From positions 138,915 to 202,914 of the forward strand of contig JABMLH010000005.1 of NCBI GenBank assembly GCA_013205085.1: DNA of 64,000 nt, written 5' to 3'. The position numbers and the translations under genes are program-made. Of this stretch, positions 26,620 to 34,724 are shown one piece after another; position 1 is the first letter of the stretch, and each line of letters starts with the position of its first letter. The stretch comes from Microbacteriaceae bacterium VKM Ac-2854 (GTDB lineage Bacteria; Actinomycetota; Actinomycetes; Actinomycetales; Microbacteriaceae). The notes beneath the pieces are model-generated. The model had not been told where the DNA came from and searched no databases. It was given only the letters and a program-made list of their open reading frames with translations.

Positions 26620-27700
26620 GCCCGCGCAGCAGTTCGGCGAGCACCTCAGCGGAGGCGGTCCAGGAGAACTGCGCCGCCTGCGCTCGCGACGCCGCCGATC
26701 GGTCTCGCCAGACCCGAGAGACCTCGAGCGCACGGACGGCCGCGGCGAAGCCCTTCGCGCTGGTCGCCGGCGCGTAGCTCGCCGCCGCTCCCCCGATCTC
26801 CCGGAAGATCGGGATGTCGCTGACGACGACCGGCGTGCCGAGCGCCATCGCCTCCACCAGCGGGATCCCGAAGCCCTCGTCGCGCGACGCCGTCACCAGC
26901 GCCGTCGCCCGGGCGAGCACGGCGTGGTACTCCTCGTCGCTCGCGCCCTGATGGAAGACCAGCTTCGCGGTCGGCGCCAGCGCCCGCAGCTGCTCGACGG
27001 TCTCCTCGCTCGCCCGACTCATCAGGTGCAGCGTGTAGTCCGGCAGCAGCCGCATCGCCTTCGCGAGCGTCTCGACGTTCTTGTACGGCATGTACGAACC
27101 CATGTAGACCAGGCTGCGGGCCCCCGAGCGATCGGGATGACGGCCGGCGATCGCGATGCTCGCCGCGTCCGGCGCTGCGGCCGCGTTGCGCACAACGACC
27201 ACGGGCTTCCTGGTCAACCGGTGCGACCGGATCAGCCCGCGCGTGGTCTCCGAGACGGTCGCGATCGCGTCCGCTCGGTTCAGAAGCATCCGCTGCGGCC
27301 ACCAGGCGAGGTGGTACACCCGCCACAGGGCGCGTACGAAGCCGGGCAGGTTCTGCGGCGGTGTGCGGTGGCGGTAGTAGATCAGGTCGTGCACCGTGAG
27401 AACGAGCGCATAGCGGCGCCCGAGCGTCCCCATCGTCTGCATCGGGCTGAACACCACGTCGGGCTTCAGCCGGTTCACCAGCAGAGCGACCAGCGGTTCG
27501 AACGGGTTCGTCGGCGACGTCACCTTTTCCCACGGCAGCGCCGGCAGCAGCTTCAGCTGACGCCGGTCGCTGATCAGCATGGTCACGGTGTCCTCCGGGC
27601 CGGCCAGCCGCGCCAGCTCCGTCACGATGCTCGCCGTGTACCGGCTGATGCCGTCGTGGCGCTCGAGCCGGGTGTACCGGCAGTCGACGACGATCCTCAC
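26609..27700 (-). CDS. Family 4 glycosyltransferase (GT-B)
   Basis: 363 residues. It starts MRIVVDCRYTRLERHDGISRY, the glycine-containing N-terminal loop of GT4 mannosyl/glucosyltransferases. LTVHDLIYYRHR and VSETTRGLI lie mid-protein, and the C-terminal donor site has SYMPYKN and DEGFGIPLVEAMALG (the E-x7-E motif). It likely transfers a sugar from a nucleotide donor to a lipid or glycan acceptor at the inner membrane face. It is translationally coupled to the alpha/beta hydrolase upstream (4-nt overlap 27697-27700). The stop overlaps the convergent hydrolase gene, so transcripts from the two strands may be antisense at their ends. Confidence 0.88.
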   Translation of the reverse strand: MRIVVDCRYTRLERHDGISRYTASIVTELARLAGPEDTVTMLISDRRQLKLLPALPWEKVTSPTNPFEPLVALLVNRLKPDVVFSPMQTMGTLGRRYALVLTVHDLIYYRHRTPPQNLPGFVRALWRVYHLAWWPQRMLLNRADAIATVSETTRGLIRSHRLTRKPVVVVRNAAAAPDAASIAIAGRHPDRSGARSLVYMGSYMPYKNVETLAKAMRLLPDYTLHLMSRASEETVEQLRALAPTAKLVFHQGASDEEYHAVLARATALVTASRDEGFGIPLVEAMALGTPVVVSDIPIFREIGGAAASYAPATSAKGFAAAVRALEVSRVWRDRSAASRAQAAQFSWTASAEVLAELLRGLTR

Positions 27701-28608
27701 GCGTCGATCCCCTCTTCCACGGCGCGGCGGATCACGGCCGCCGCCTCATCGGGCGTCTCGTAGTGGATCAGGTGTCCGACGTCGTGGATCACGTGCAGTC
27801 GCGCGTGCGGGAAACGCTGCACGAGCGAGTACTGCGCCGCGATCGGCGTGATGTCGTCGCGATCCGCGGCGATCAGCTGCGTCGGCGCACCGATGCGCTC
27901 CGCGAACTCGCTGACATCGTGCGAGACCGACGCGCGGAACGACTCCAGCACGGTGTCGCGGTTGGCGAAGGCGCTGAAATAGCGGTCGTGCTGATCGTGC
28001 ACGAAGCGCAGCAGCGCCGGATCCTTCGTCTTGGCCATCGTGATGCTCATGATCCGCACGATCGCCCGATTGCGCAGGATGCCGAACCCCAGCGCCCGCG
28101 GCAGCTTCGCGCCGAGCCAGTAGTAGAAGACGGCCAGCCGGGTCATCACGCCGCGCGGACCGGCGAGGGCGGGGGCCGCGATCGGGTTCACCAGGATCAG
28201 CAGCGGTGTCGGCAGCCCGCCCGCCGCGGCGGCGGAGACCACGATCGAGCCGAAGGAGTGGCCGAGCACCACCGCTGTACCGCGTAGTCCCAGCGCGACG
28301 AGGAACGCATCCAGCCAGGCGGAGTAGCCCGCGATGTCGTGGCCGTGTTCCGTCATCGCCGTCGAGTCCCCGAAGCCGGGCAGATCAGGGGCGATCACGC
28401 GCACGTCCGCGCCGCCGGCGAGCAGCCGCGCGACGACGGGCTCGAGCCCGTGGTGGTCGCCGCGGAAGCCGTGCACCATCACGATGGTGGTCGCCGCCGA
28501 CGCCGCGCCGTAGCTCCAGTAGGCCGTGCTGCCGCCCGCCAAGGGCACCTCCGCCCGCTCGATCGGGAGGCTGGCGAGGTCAACGGCGTACGGCGAGGCA
28601 ACGGTCAT
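27697..28608 (-). CDS. Alpha/beta hydrolase
   Basis: 303 residues. MVHGFRGDHHGLE forms the oxyanion hole, GHSFG carries the nucleophile Ser about 118, AADRDD supplies the acid and DVGHLIHYE the catalytic His. The hydrophobic stretch after GPRGVMTRLAVFYYWLG forms a lid-like segment. It heads a two-gene unit with the GT4 at 26609 (4-nt overlap), so the pair may act on one glycolipid or glycan, but that is inference. There is no ribosome-binding site before ATG 28608. A TAAACT box lies 9 nt upstream, so the leader is very short or absent. Confidence 0.86.
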   Translation of the reverse strand: MTVASPYAVDLASLPIERAEVPLAGGSTAYWSYGAASAATTIVMVHGFRGDHHGLEPVVARLLAGGADVRVIAPDLPGFGDSTAMTEHGHDIAGYSAWLDAFLVALGLRGTAVVLGHSFGSIVVSAAAAGGLPTPLLILVNPIAAPALAGPRGVMTRLAVFYYWLGAKLPRALGFGILRNRAIVRIMSITMAKTKDPALLRFVHDQHDRYFSAFANRDTVLESFRASVSHDVSEFAERIGAPTQLIAADRDDITPIAAQYSLVQRFPHARLHVIHDVGHLIHYETPDEAAAVIRRAVEEGIDA

Positions 28609-28617
28609 GGCGGTTCG

Positions 28618-28623
28618 AGTTTA
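28618..28623 (-). promoter_or_regulatory. -10 box TAAACT
   Basis: On the minus strand TAAACT lies 9 nt before the ATG at 28608. Expected transcript start is within 2-3 nt of the start codon. No -35 element was identified. Confidence 0.4.
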
Positions 28624-28766
28624 AGCAGTAGTGTTCGAAAGCGGCCGCGCAACGCCTTGCATGTCGCTCCGGAAAGCAACGAAGCTGGACGGAGTCGCGG
28701 CCGCTCCAACCCGCTGCGGCCGACACCTCAGACCGGCTGCACCATTTGCTGGAGCAAAGGAGCCCC

Positions 28767-30479
28767 GTGACCTTCACGTCCCCGATTCAACTCCCAGGGC
28801 TCGCCCTCGATCCGCAGTGGTACCGCAGGGCGGTGTTCTACGAGGTGATGGTGCGCTCCTACGTCGATTCGAACGGCGACGGAGCCGGCGACCTGCAGGG
28901 CCTGTCCTCGAAGCTCGACTATCTGCAGTGGCTCGGTATCGACGCGCTCTGGCTGCCGCCGTTCTACCAGTCGCCGCTGCGCGACGGTGGCTACGACGTC
29001 TCCGACTTCAAGGCGATCCTTCCCGAGTTCGGCACGATGGACGACTTCCGCGAGCTCGTCCGCAAGACCCACGAACGCAACATGCGCGTGGTGATGGACT
29101 TCCCGCTGAACCACACCAGCGATCAGCACGAGTGGTTCCAGCAGTCGCGTTCCGACCCGGAGGGCCCGTACGGCGACTTCTACGTCTGGAACGACACGGA
29201 CGACAAGTACCCGGACATCCGCATCATCTTCATCGACACGGAGGACTCGAACTGGGCCTTCGACTCGGAGCGTCGGCAGTACTACTTCCACCGCTTCTTC
29301 TCGCACCAGCCCGACCTCAACTTCGAGAACCCGGCCGTGCACGAGGCGATCTACGACATCATCCGCTTCTGGTTCGACATGGGCGTCGACGGTATCCGCC
29401 TCGACGCGATCCCGTACCTCTACGAGTCGGATGAGGGCAACGGCGAGGGCGAGCCGCCCACGCACGAGTTCATCAAGAAGCTGCGCGAGATGATCGACCG
29501 GGAGTACCCGGGCCGCATCCTGATCGCGGAGGCGAACCAGTGGCCGCGCGAGGTCGCCGCGTTCTTCGGCACCGAGGAGGAGCCGGAGTGCCACATGGCC
29601 TTCGACTTCCCGGTGATGCCGCGGATCTTCTACTCGTTGCGCGCGCAGACCGCGACGGAGCTGAAGAAGGTGCTCTCCGAGACCTTCGACATCCCCACCG
29701 GCGCCACGTGGGGCGTGTTCCTGCGCAACCACGACGAACTCACGCTCGAGATGGTCTCGGAGGAGTACCGCCAGGCGATGTACGGCTGGTACGCCTACGA
29801 CCCCCGGATGCGCTCGAACATCGGCATCCGGCGCCGGCTCGCGCCCCTGCTCGACAATGCGCGCGCGGAGCTCGAGCTGATCAACGCGCTGCTGCTCTCG
29901 CTCGCCGGCAGCCCCTTCCTGTACTACGGCGACGAAATCGGCATGGGCGACAACATCTGGTTGAACGACCGCGACGCCTCGCGCACGCCGATGCAATGGA
30001 CGCCCGACCGCAACGCCGGCTTCTCCGCGGCCGATCCCGGCAAGCTCTTCCTGCCCGTTGTGCAGTCGCTGGTGTACCACTACAACCAGGTGAACGTGGA
30101 GGCGCAGCTGGCGCAGTCGCGCTCGCTGCTGCACTGGGTCCGCAACGTGCTGCACGTGCGTCGCCTGCATCCGGCCTTCGGCCTCGGCACCATGCGCGTG
30201 CTGCAGACCGACCACGAGTCGGTGTTGGCCTTCGTGCGCAGCTACGCCGGATCGGGAACGGCCATGGGAGACAACCCGGAGGACATCCTCTGCGTGTTCA
30301 ACTTCAACCACAACCCGGTCTCGGTGACCATCACCGATGAGGAGAACGCCGGCGCGAGCCTGGTCGACATCTTCGGCGGCGGCCGCTTCCCCGGCATCGG
30401 CGACGACGGCGCGCTCACGATGACGCTCGGCACGCAGGGCTTCTTCTGGTTGCACGTCGAGAAGGCCGCCCAGAAGTGA
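28767..30479 (+). CDS. treS: Trehalose synthase (maltose glucosylmutase)
   Basis: GH13 enzyme of 570 residues that interconverts maltose and trehalose. It begins PQWYRRAVFYEVMVRSYVDS, with DGIRLDAIPYLYE containing the nucleophile Asp about 213, ILIAEANQWP with the general acid, and LRNHDELT with the third acidic residue. The C-terminal beta-domain ends FFWLHV. AAAGGAG at 28756-28762 lies 4 nt before GTG 28767, so that start is preferred over a TTG at 28746. No maltokinase domain is fused and no pep2, glgE or glgB is present in the window. The glgC/glgA(glgM) pair is 5 kb away. The next gene overlaps by 4 nt (GTGA). Confidence 0.93.
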   Translation: MTFTSPIQLPGLALDPQWYRRAVFYEVMVRSYVDSNGDGAGDLQGLSSKLDYLQWLGIDALWLPPFYQSPLRDGGYDVSDFKAILPEFGTMDDFRELVRKTHERNMRVVMDFPLNHTSDQHEWFQQSRSDPEGPYGDFYVWNDTDDKYPDIRIIFIDTEDSNWAFDSERRQYYFHRFFSHQPDLNFENPAVHEAIYDIIRFWFDMGVDGIRLDAIPYLYESDEGNGEGEPPTHEFIKKLREMIDREYPGRILIAEANQWPREVAAFFGTEEEPECHMAFDFPVMPRIFYSLRAQTATELKKVLSETFDIPTGATWGVFLRNHDELTLEMVSEEYRQAMYGWYAYDPRMRSNIGIRRRLAPLLDNARAELELINALLLSLAGSPFLYYGDEIGMGDNIWLNDRDASRTPMQWTPDRNAGFSAADPGKLFLPVVQSLVYHYNQVNVEAQLAQSRSLLHWVRNVLHVRRLHPAFGLGTMRVLQTDHESVLAFVRSYAGSGTAMGDNPEDILCVFNFNHNPVSVTITDEENAGASLVDIFGGGRFPGIGDDGALTMTLGTQGFFWLHVEKAAQK

Positions 30480-31273
30480 CGCTCGTCGCGATCGCCGGCG
30501 GCACGGGCCACGCCGGCGCCTTGGTCGCGCGCGCGGCGCAGGCGGCGGGTCACCGTGTCCGCGTCCTGAGTCGACACCGTCCGGCGGACCCGATCGTCGG
30601 CGTCGACTACCGCACGGCCGATCTCGTCTCGGGCGACGGACTGGTGCCGGCCCTAGCCGGTGCGGATGCGGTGGTCGACGTCAGCAACGGCGCGACCCCG
30701 AAGGCGCGCCGGGTGTTCACCGAAGGAGCGAGGATGCTCACGGAGGCCGCCGTGACGGCGGGCGTCCCGGCGGCGGTGCTGCTCTCCATCGCGCACGCGG
30801 CCCGCAGCGAGGCGGGCTACCACCGCGCCAAGGCCGCGCAGGAGCAGATCTACCGCTCCAGCGCGCTGCCCACCACGATCATCGCCGCGACTCAGTTCCA
30901 CGACCTCCCGGTGATGTTCTTCGCCCCGGGCGCGCGGGTCGGCCTCGTGCCCTCGTTTCGCGAGGTGCGGTTCCAACCCGTCGATGCCCGGGACGTGGCG
31001 GATGCGCTGGTCGCGGCGCTAGGGGCACCCTCGACCGAGACGGTGCTCCTCGGGGGGCCGGAGGTGCTCAGTATGGACGAGATGGCCCGGATGTGGACGG
31101 CGGCGTTCGCTCCGAAGGCGCGCATCGTGCCGACTCCCCTGCCCGGCGGGCTGGGCGACTTCTTCCGTTCGGGCGAGAACCTCGCCCCCGAGCACGCCGT
31201 CGGACGGATCCGATTCTCCGAATGGGTGGAACACGCGCGGCGGCTCACGCTCGGTGTCGGTGCTCGCACCTAG
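30476..31273 (+). CDS. NAD(P)-binding NmrA/atypical SDR protein
   Basis: 265 residues with an N-terminal Rossmann motif IAGGTGHAG at about residues 6-14. The central SIAHAARSEAGYHRAKAAQE places Tyr-x3-Lys in the position of atypical SDR/NmrA-like proteins, and ATQFHD is typical of that group. Such proteins act as NADP sensors or as reductases; this one cannot be assigned further. The GTG start overlaps the treS stop by 4 nt, so the two are cotranscribed, though a functional link with trehalose is not obvious. Its TAG stop is part of the -10 box of the following gene. Confidence 0.8.
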   Translation: MTLVAIAGGTGHAGALVARAAQAAGHRVRVLSRHRPADPIVGVDYRTADLVSGDGLVPALAGADAVVDVSNGATPKARRVFTEGARMLTEAAVTAGVPAAVLLSIAHAARSEAGYHRAKAAQEQIYRSSALPTTIIAATQFHDLPVMFFAPGARVGLVPSFREVRFQPVDARDVADALVAALGAPSTETVLLGGPEVLSMDEMARMWTAAFAPKARIVPTPLPGGLGDFFRSGENLAPEHAVGRIRFSEWVEHARRLTLGVGART

Positions 31274-31276
31274 TCT
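31271..31276 (+). promoter_or_regulatory. -10 box TAGTCT for leaderless exonuclease gene
   Basis: TAGTCT lies 6 nt before GTG 31283. Its first three bases are the stop codon of the preceding gene, so promoter and coding sequence overlap. Confidence 0.5.
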
Positions 31277-31282
31277 GACCGC

Positions 31283-32020
31283 GTGAGCATCTCCACCGCA
31301 GCCCCCTCCGTCGGCACCGCCCTTCTGGATGCCGGGCCGCGGTGGCTCGATACCCTCGCCGTCTTCGACCTGGAGACCACCGGCATCGACGTGATGACCA
31401 GCCGCGTCGTCACCGCCAACATCGCGGTCATCGACGCGATGGGCGACGTCACCCGCAGCACGAGCTGGCTGGCGGATCCGGGCGTCGAGATCCCGGAACA
31501 GGCGAGCGCGGTGCACGGCATCAGCACGGCGCACGCGCGCGAACACGGCCGCCCCGTCGGCGAGGTGGTGGCCGAGATCTCGACGATGCTGCGCGAGCTG
31601 TTCGCCGAAGGCATCCCGCTCGTGATCTACAACGCGCCGTACGACCTCACGCTGTTGGCGTTCGAGTCGCGCCGCCACGGCGTCCCGATCCTGCTGGACC
31701 CGTACCCCGTGATCGATCCGCTCGTGATCGACAAGGCGCTCGATCGCTACCGCAAGGGCAAGCGCACGCTCGAGGTCGCGGCGAGCCACTACGGCGTCGA
31801 CCTCACGGATGCGCACGACGCGGGCGCCGACGCCCTCGCGGCCGGGCGGGTGGCGCAGGCCATCGGCCGCCGCTTCGAGGCGGAGCTCGGCGGCTCCGCG
31901 GATGCGCTGCACCGCCTGCAGATCGGCTGGGCCCGCGAGCAGGCGGAGTCCTTCCAGGACTACATGCGCCGCACCAAGGACCCGGGCTTCACCGCCACGG
32001 GCCAGTGGCCGCTGCGCTGA
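31283..32020 (+). CDS. DEDDh 3'-5' exonuclease, DNA polymerase III epsilon-like
   Basis: 245 residues. Exonuclease motifs: FDLETTG (ExoI) at about residues 28-34, YNAPYDLTLLAF (ExoII) near 115 and HDAGADALA (ExoIII, His and Asp) near 177. It belongs to the RNase T/epsilon superfamily and would remove nucleotides from 3' ends in repair or proofreading. It is a stand-alone protein without a polymerase or BRCT domain, as is common for accessory epsilon-like proteins of Actinobacteria. There is no ribosome-binding site; a TAGTCT box 6 nt upstream indicates a leaderless transcript. Confidence 0.9.
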   Translation: MSISTAAPSVGTALLDAGPRWLDTLAVFDLETTGIDVMTSRVVTANIAVIDAMGDVTRSTSWLADPGVEIPEQASAVHGISTAHAREHGRPVGEVVAEISTMLRELFAEGIPLVIYNAPYDLTLLAFESRRHGVPILLDPYPVIDPLVIDKALDRYRKGKRTLEVAASHYGVDLTDAHDAGADALAAGRVAQAIGRRFEAELGGSADALHRLQIGWAREQAESFQDYMRRTKDPGFTATGQWPLR

Positions 32021-32045
32021 GGCTCAACTTCCCCGCTGGTTGCGC

Positions 32046-32193
32046 AGTGATTTCGGCGCGCTCAATCAGCGAAGAGGCATCGCATCGACGGCCGACAACA
32101 TCGCCACGTCGCGACCCCCGCCGGTTGAGCCTGCCGAAACCACCCCTCCCCCAACAGTGATTTCGGCACGCTCAATCAGCGAAGAGGCATCGC
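32046..32193. repeat. 38-bp direct repeats with an inverted partial copy
   Basis: AGTGATTTCGGC...GAGGCATCGC occurs at 32046-32083 and again at 32156-32193 with one difference. Between them, 32121-32140 is a related inverted piece (GGTTGAGCCTGCCGAAAC). It resembles the TTTCGGCAGGCTCAACC-type intergenic repeats that recur in Microbacteriaceae genomes. The pieces can pair into a stem between the exonuclease and rpmE2 genes, which converge here. Confidence 0.75.
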
Positions 32194-32215
32194 GTCGGTA
32201 GCCGGCGCACACGAA

Positions 32216-32247
32216 AACGGCGGCCGCCCCGAGGGGCGACCGCCGTT
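32216..32247 (-). terminator. Terminator hairpin after rpmE2
   Basis: Arms 32216-32230 and 32233-32247 pair along 15 bp with one mismatch. On the minus strand the stem is followed by a short T-rich stretch, as expected for a factor-independent terminator of rpmE2. Confidence 0.75.
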
Positions 32248-32263
32248 CGAAACGCGCTCGGGC

Positions 32264-32512
32264 TTACTTGCCGAAGTTCTTGTAGCGCGAGTTGAACTTC
32301 TCGACGCGACCGGCCGAGTCCATGATGCGCTGCTTGCCCGTGTAGAACGGGTGCGAGGCGGAGGAGATCTCGACGTCGATGACCGGGTACTCCACGCCGT
32401 CGAGCTCGATGGTCTTGTTGCTCGTCGCGGTCGAGCGCGTGAGGAAGGTCTCACCGGACGCGAGGTCGCGGAAGACGATCGCGTTGTACTCGGGGTGGAT
32501 GTCAGACTTCAT
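32264..32512 (-). CDS. rpmE2: 50S ribosomal protein L31, type B
   Basis: 82 residues beginning [17 protein letters not shown], the hallmark of type B L31. It has HPFYTGKQR and ends [10 protein letters not shown]. The CxxC zinc motif of type A L31 is absent. In many bacteria such zinc-free paralogues replace the zinc form under zinc limitation, often under Zur; no clear Zur operator was recognised in the 130 bp upstream. AGGAAA precedes the ATG at 32512; an extended reading upstream is not supported by the family N-terminus. Confidence 0.95.
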   Translation of the reverse strand: MKSDIHPEYNAIVFRDLASGETFLTRSTATSNKTIELDGVEYPVIDVEISSASHPFYTGKQRIMDSAGRVEKFNSRYKNFGK

Positions 32513-32644
32513 GATCGGTTTCCTGTCGATTGAGTGATCCTGAACCGCACCTGTCGTCGACGGGAACGGGTGGAATGAGGACGGCCGCACCGACGAATCG
32601 GGGCCGAACCAGCTACCGAGAATAGCAGAGAGCGCAGCGATTCC

Positions 32645-33430
32645 CTAGGCGGATGCGCGCGCGGCGTGCCGACCGTGCTCGCTGGTCAACGAGATCGCCA
32701 TACCGAAGGTCTCCGACAGCGTCTGCGCCGTGAGTGCTTCCTCCAACGGGCCCGCCGCAACGATGTGGCCGTCGCGCAGCAGCAAGGCATGGGTGAATCC
32801 GGTCGGGATCTCCTCGACGTGGTGGGTGACCATCACGATCGCCGGCGAGCCGGAGGCCTGGGCGTAGCCGCCGAGCAGCTGCACCAGCTCCTCCCGGGCG
32901 CCGAGGTCGAGGCTCGCGGCCGGCTCGTCCAGCAGCAACAGCTCCGGGTCCGTCATGATCGCGCGGGCGATCTGCACGCGCTTCTGCTCGCCGTCCGAAA
33001 GCGTGCCGAAGGTGCGATCGGCCAGGTGCTCCAGCTGCCACTCGCCGAGCACGCGGCGCGCGCGGCGCTCGTCGATCTCGTCGTACGCCTCGTTCCAGCG
33101 GCCGGTCACCGAGTACGCCGCCGTCATCACGACGTCGAGCACACGCTCCGGTCCGGGGATCCGGCGCGCCATCGCTGTCGAGGCGTAGCCGATCCGCGGC
33201 CGCAGCTCGAAGACGTCCACCCGACCGAGGGTCTCGTCGAGGATCTTCGCGGTGCCGGAACTCGGGTACTGGTTCGCCGTCGAAATCTGCAGGATCGTGG
33301 TCTTGCCGGCACCGTTCGGGCCGAGCACCACCCACCGTTCGTCATCGTTGACGGTCCAGTTGATCCGATCGAGGATCGTCTTCCCGTCTCGAACGAAGGA
33401 CACATCGACGAACGTGAGAACGCTGGGCAT
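32645..33430 (-). CDS. ABC-type ATP-binding protein, soluble (ModF/YlmA-like)
   Basis: About 261 residues, a single ABC ATPase domain: Walker A GPNGAGKTT, Q-loop area, signature LSDGEQKR, Walker B LLLLDEPAAS and switch VTHHVEE. No permease or solute-binding gene is adjacent. Its N-terminus (LTFVDVSFVRDGKTILD) and WTVNDDERWVVLGPNG resemble the YlmA/ModF ATPases that stand alone. It may be a non-transport ABC protein. ATG 33430 is chosen because TAGGAT lies 7 nt upstream (leaderless pattern); alternative starts a few codons upstream overlap that box. Confidence 0.88.
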   Translation of the reverse strand: MPSVLTFVDVSFVRDGKTILDRINWTVNDDERWVVLGPNGAGKTTILQISTANQYPSSGTAKILDETLGRVDVFELRPRIGYASTAMARRIPGPERVLDVVMTAAYSVTGRWNEAYDEIDERRARRVLGEWQLEHLADRTFGTLSDGEQKRVQIARAIMTDPELLLLDEPAASLDLGAREELVQLLGGYAQASGSPAIVMVTHHVEEIPTGFTHALLLRDGHIVAAGPLEEALTAQTLSETFGMAISLTSEHGRHAARASA

Positions 33431-33437
33431 GATCCCC

Positions 33438-33443
33438 ATCCTA
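33438..33443 (-). promoter_or_regulatory. -10 box TAGGAT for leaderless ABC ATPase gene
   Basis: Minus-strand TAGGAT, 7 nt before the ATG at 33430. It fits a transcript starting at the initiation codon. Confidence 0.45.
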
Positions 33444-33466
33444 CGGGGAAGCATGCCCAGCATCCC

Positions 33467-34648
33467 TCACAGCAGTGCGTCGTAGATGGCTCGTGTCTCG
33501 CGGGCGATCTGCGTCCAACTGAACTCGGCCTCGGCGCGCTCGCGCCCGGCCGCGCCCATCCGCTTCGCCGCTGCGGGGTCGGCGACGACCTCGGTCATCG
33601 CCGCCGCGAGGTCGGCCACGTAGCGCTCCGGATCGACGGGGGTACCCGTGCCGTCGGTGACCTGCTCGATCGGCACGAGACGCCCCGTCACGCCGTCGAC
33701 GACGACCTCCGGGATGCCGCCCGTCGCGGTGCCGACCACGGCGGCACCGCACGCCATCGCCTCGAGGTTCACGATTCCCAAGGGCTCGTAGATCGATGGG
33801 CAGACGAACGTCGTCGCGGCCGTCAGGATCGCGGAGAGGTCGTGCCGCGGCAGGTGCCGGTCGATCCAGACCACGCCGGTGCGCTTCTCCTGCAGCTCGC
33901 GCACGAGCGCGGTGACCTCGCCCATGATCTCGGGCGTGTCGGGAGCTCCCGCGCAGAGCACGAGTTGTACCTCGGGAGGCAGCAGTGCGGCGGCGCGCAG
34001 CAGGTACGGCAGGCCCTTCTGCCGCGTGATCCGGCCGACGAAGACGACCGACGGCCGCGACGGGTCGATGCCGTGCTCGGCGAGCACCGCCGCATCCTCC
34101 ACCGGGTGCCACGCGTTCAAGTCGATGCCGTTGTAGACCACGTGCACCTTCGCCGGGTCCAGCGCCGGGTACGAACGCAGGATGTCGTTACGCATCCCGC
34201 CCGAGACCGCGATCACCGCATCCGCGTTCTCGTAGGCCTCCTTCTCGATCCAACTGGAGACGCGGTAGCCGCCACCGAGCTGCTCGGCCTTCCAGGGCCG
34301 CAGCGGCTCCAGGCTGTGGGCGGAGACGACGTGCGGGATGCCGTGCAGCAACTGCGCCAGCCGACCCGCGGCGTTCGCGTACCAGGTGTGCGAGTGCACG
34401 AGGTCGGCACCCGCCGCATCCTGGGCGATCTGCAGGTCGACGCCGAGCGTCTGCAGGGCGCCGTTCGCCTCCGCGAGCTCCGCGGGCACCGGATACGCGA
34501 ACGTCCCGGCTTCGTCGCGCGGGGCACCGAAGCATCGCACCACGACCTCGATGTCGCTGCGCAATGCCTTCGTCAACTCCGCCACGTGCACGCCGGCTCC
34601 GCCGTACACCTCGGGGGGATATTCCTTGGTCAAGAGATCTACTCGCAC
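33467..34648 (-). CDS. glgA: GT4 glycogen synthase / maltose-1-phosphate synthase
   Basis: 393 residues, actinobacterial GT4-type enzyme using ADP-glucose. N-terminal KEYPPEVYGGAGVHV binds donor and acceptor; HSHTWYANAAG, VYNGIDLNAW, FVGRITRQKGL and the E-x7-E motif in EPLGIVNLEAMACG follow. The mycobacterial homologue (GlgM) makes maltose-1-phosphate from ADP-glucose and glucose-1-phosphate, while other members are called GlgA; the sequence does not separate the two. It is divergent from glgC, the source of ADP-glucose, with 76 bp between the starts. The GTG start has a TAGCGT box 6 nt upstream and no ribosome-binding site, so it is probably leaderless. Confidence 0.92.
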   Translation of the reverse strand: MRVDLLTKEYPPEVYGGAGVHVAELTKALRSDIEVVVRCFGAPRDEAGTFAYPVPAELAEANGALQTLGVDLQIAQDAAGADLVHSHTWYANAAGRLAQLLHGIPHVVSAHSLEPLRPWKAEQLGGGYRVSSWIEKEAYENADAVIAVSGGMRNDILRSYPALDPAKVHVVYNGIDLNAWHPVEDAAVLAEHGIDPSRPSVVFVGRITRQKGLPYLLRAAALLPPEVQLVLCAGAPDTPEIMGEVTALVRELQEKRTGVVWIDRHLPRHDLSAILTAATTFVCPSIYEPLGIVNLEAMACGAAVVGTATGGIPEVVVDGVTGRLVPIEQVTDGTGTPVDPERYVADLAAAMTEVVADPAAAKRMGAAGRERAEAEFSWTQIARETRAIYDALL

Positions 34649-34654
34649 ACCCGA

Positions 34655-34660
34655 ACGCTA
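34655..34660 (-). promoter_or_regulatory. -10 box TAGCGT for glgA
   Basis: Minus-strand TAGCGT, 6 nt before GTG 34648. It forms a divergent promoter pair with the glgC box 53 bp away. Confidence 0.5.
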
Positions 34661-34712
34661 GTACAGCGCAACCTCCCAGGACAGGCCGTGATGAAGGCTG
34701 CTCGCGAACCTC

Positions 34713-34718
34713 TACGCT
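34713..34718 (+). promoter_or_regulatory. -10 box TACGCT for glgC
   Basis: TACGCT, then GGTGCC (6 nt), then ATG 34725. There is no Shine-Dalgarno sequence; this is a leaderless arrangement. Confidence 0.5.
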
Positions 34719-34724
34719 GGTGCC

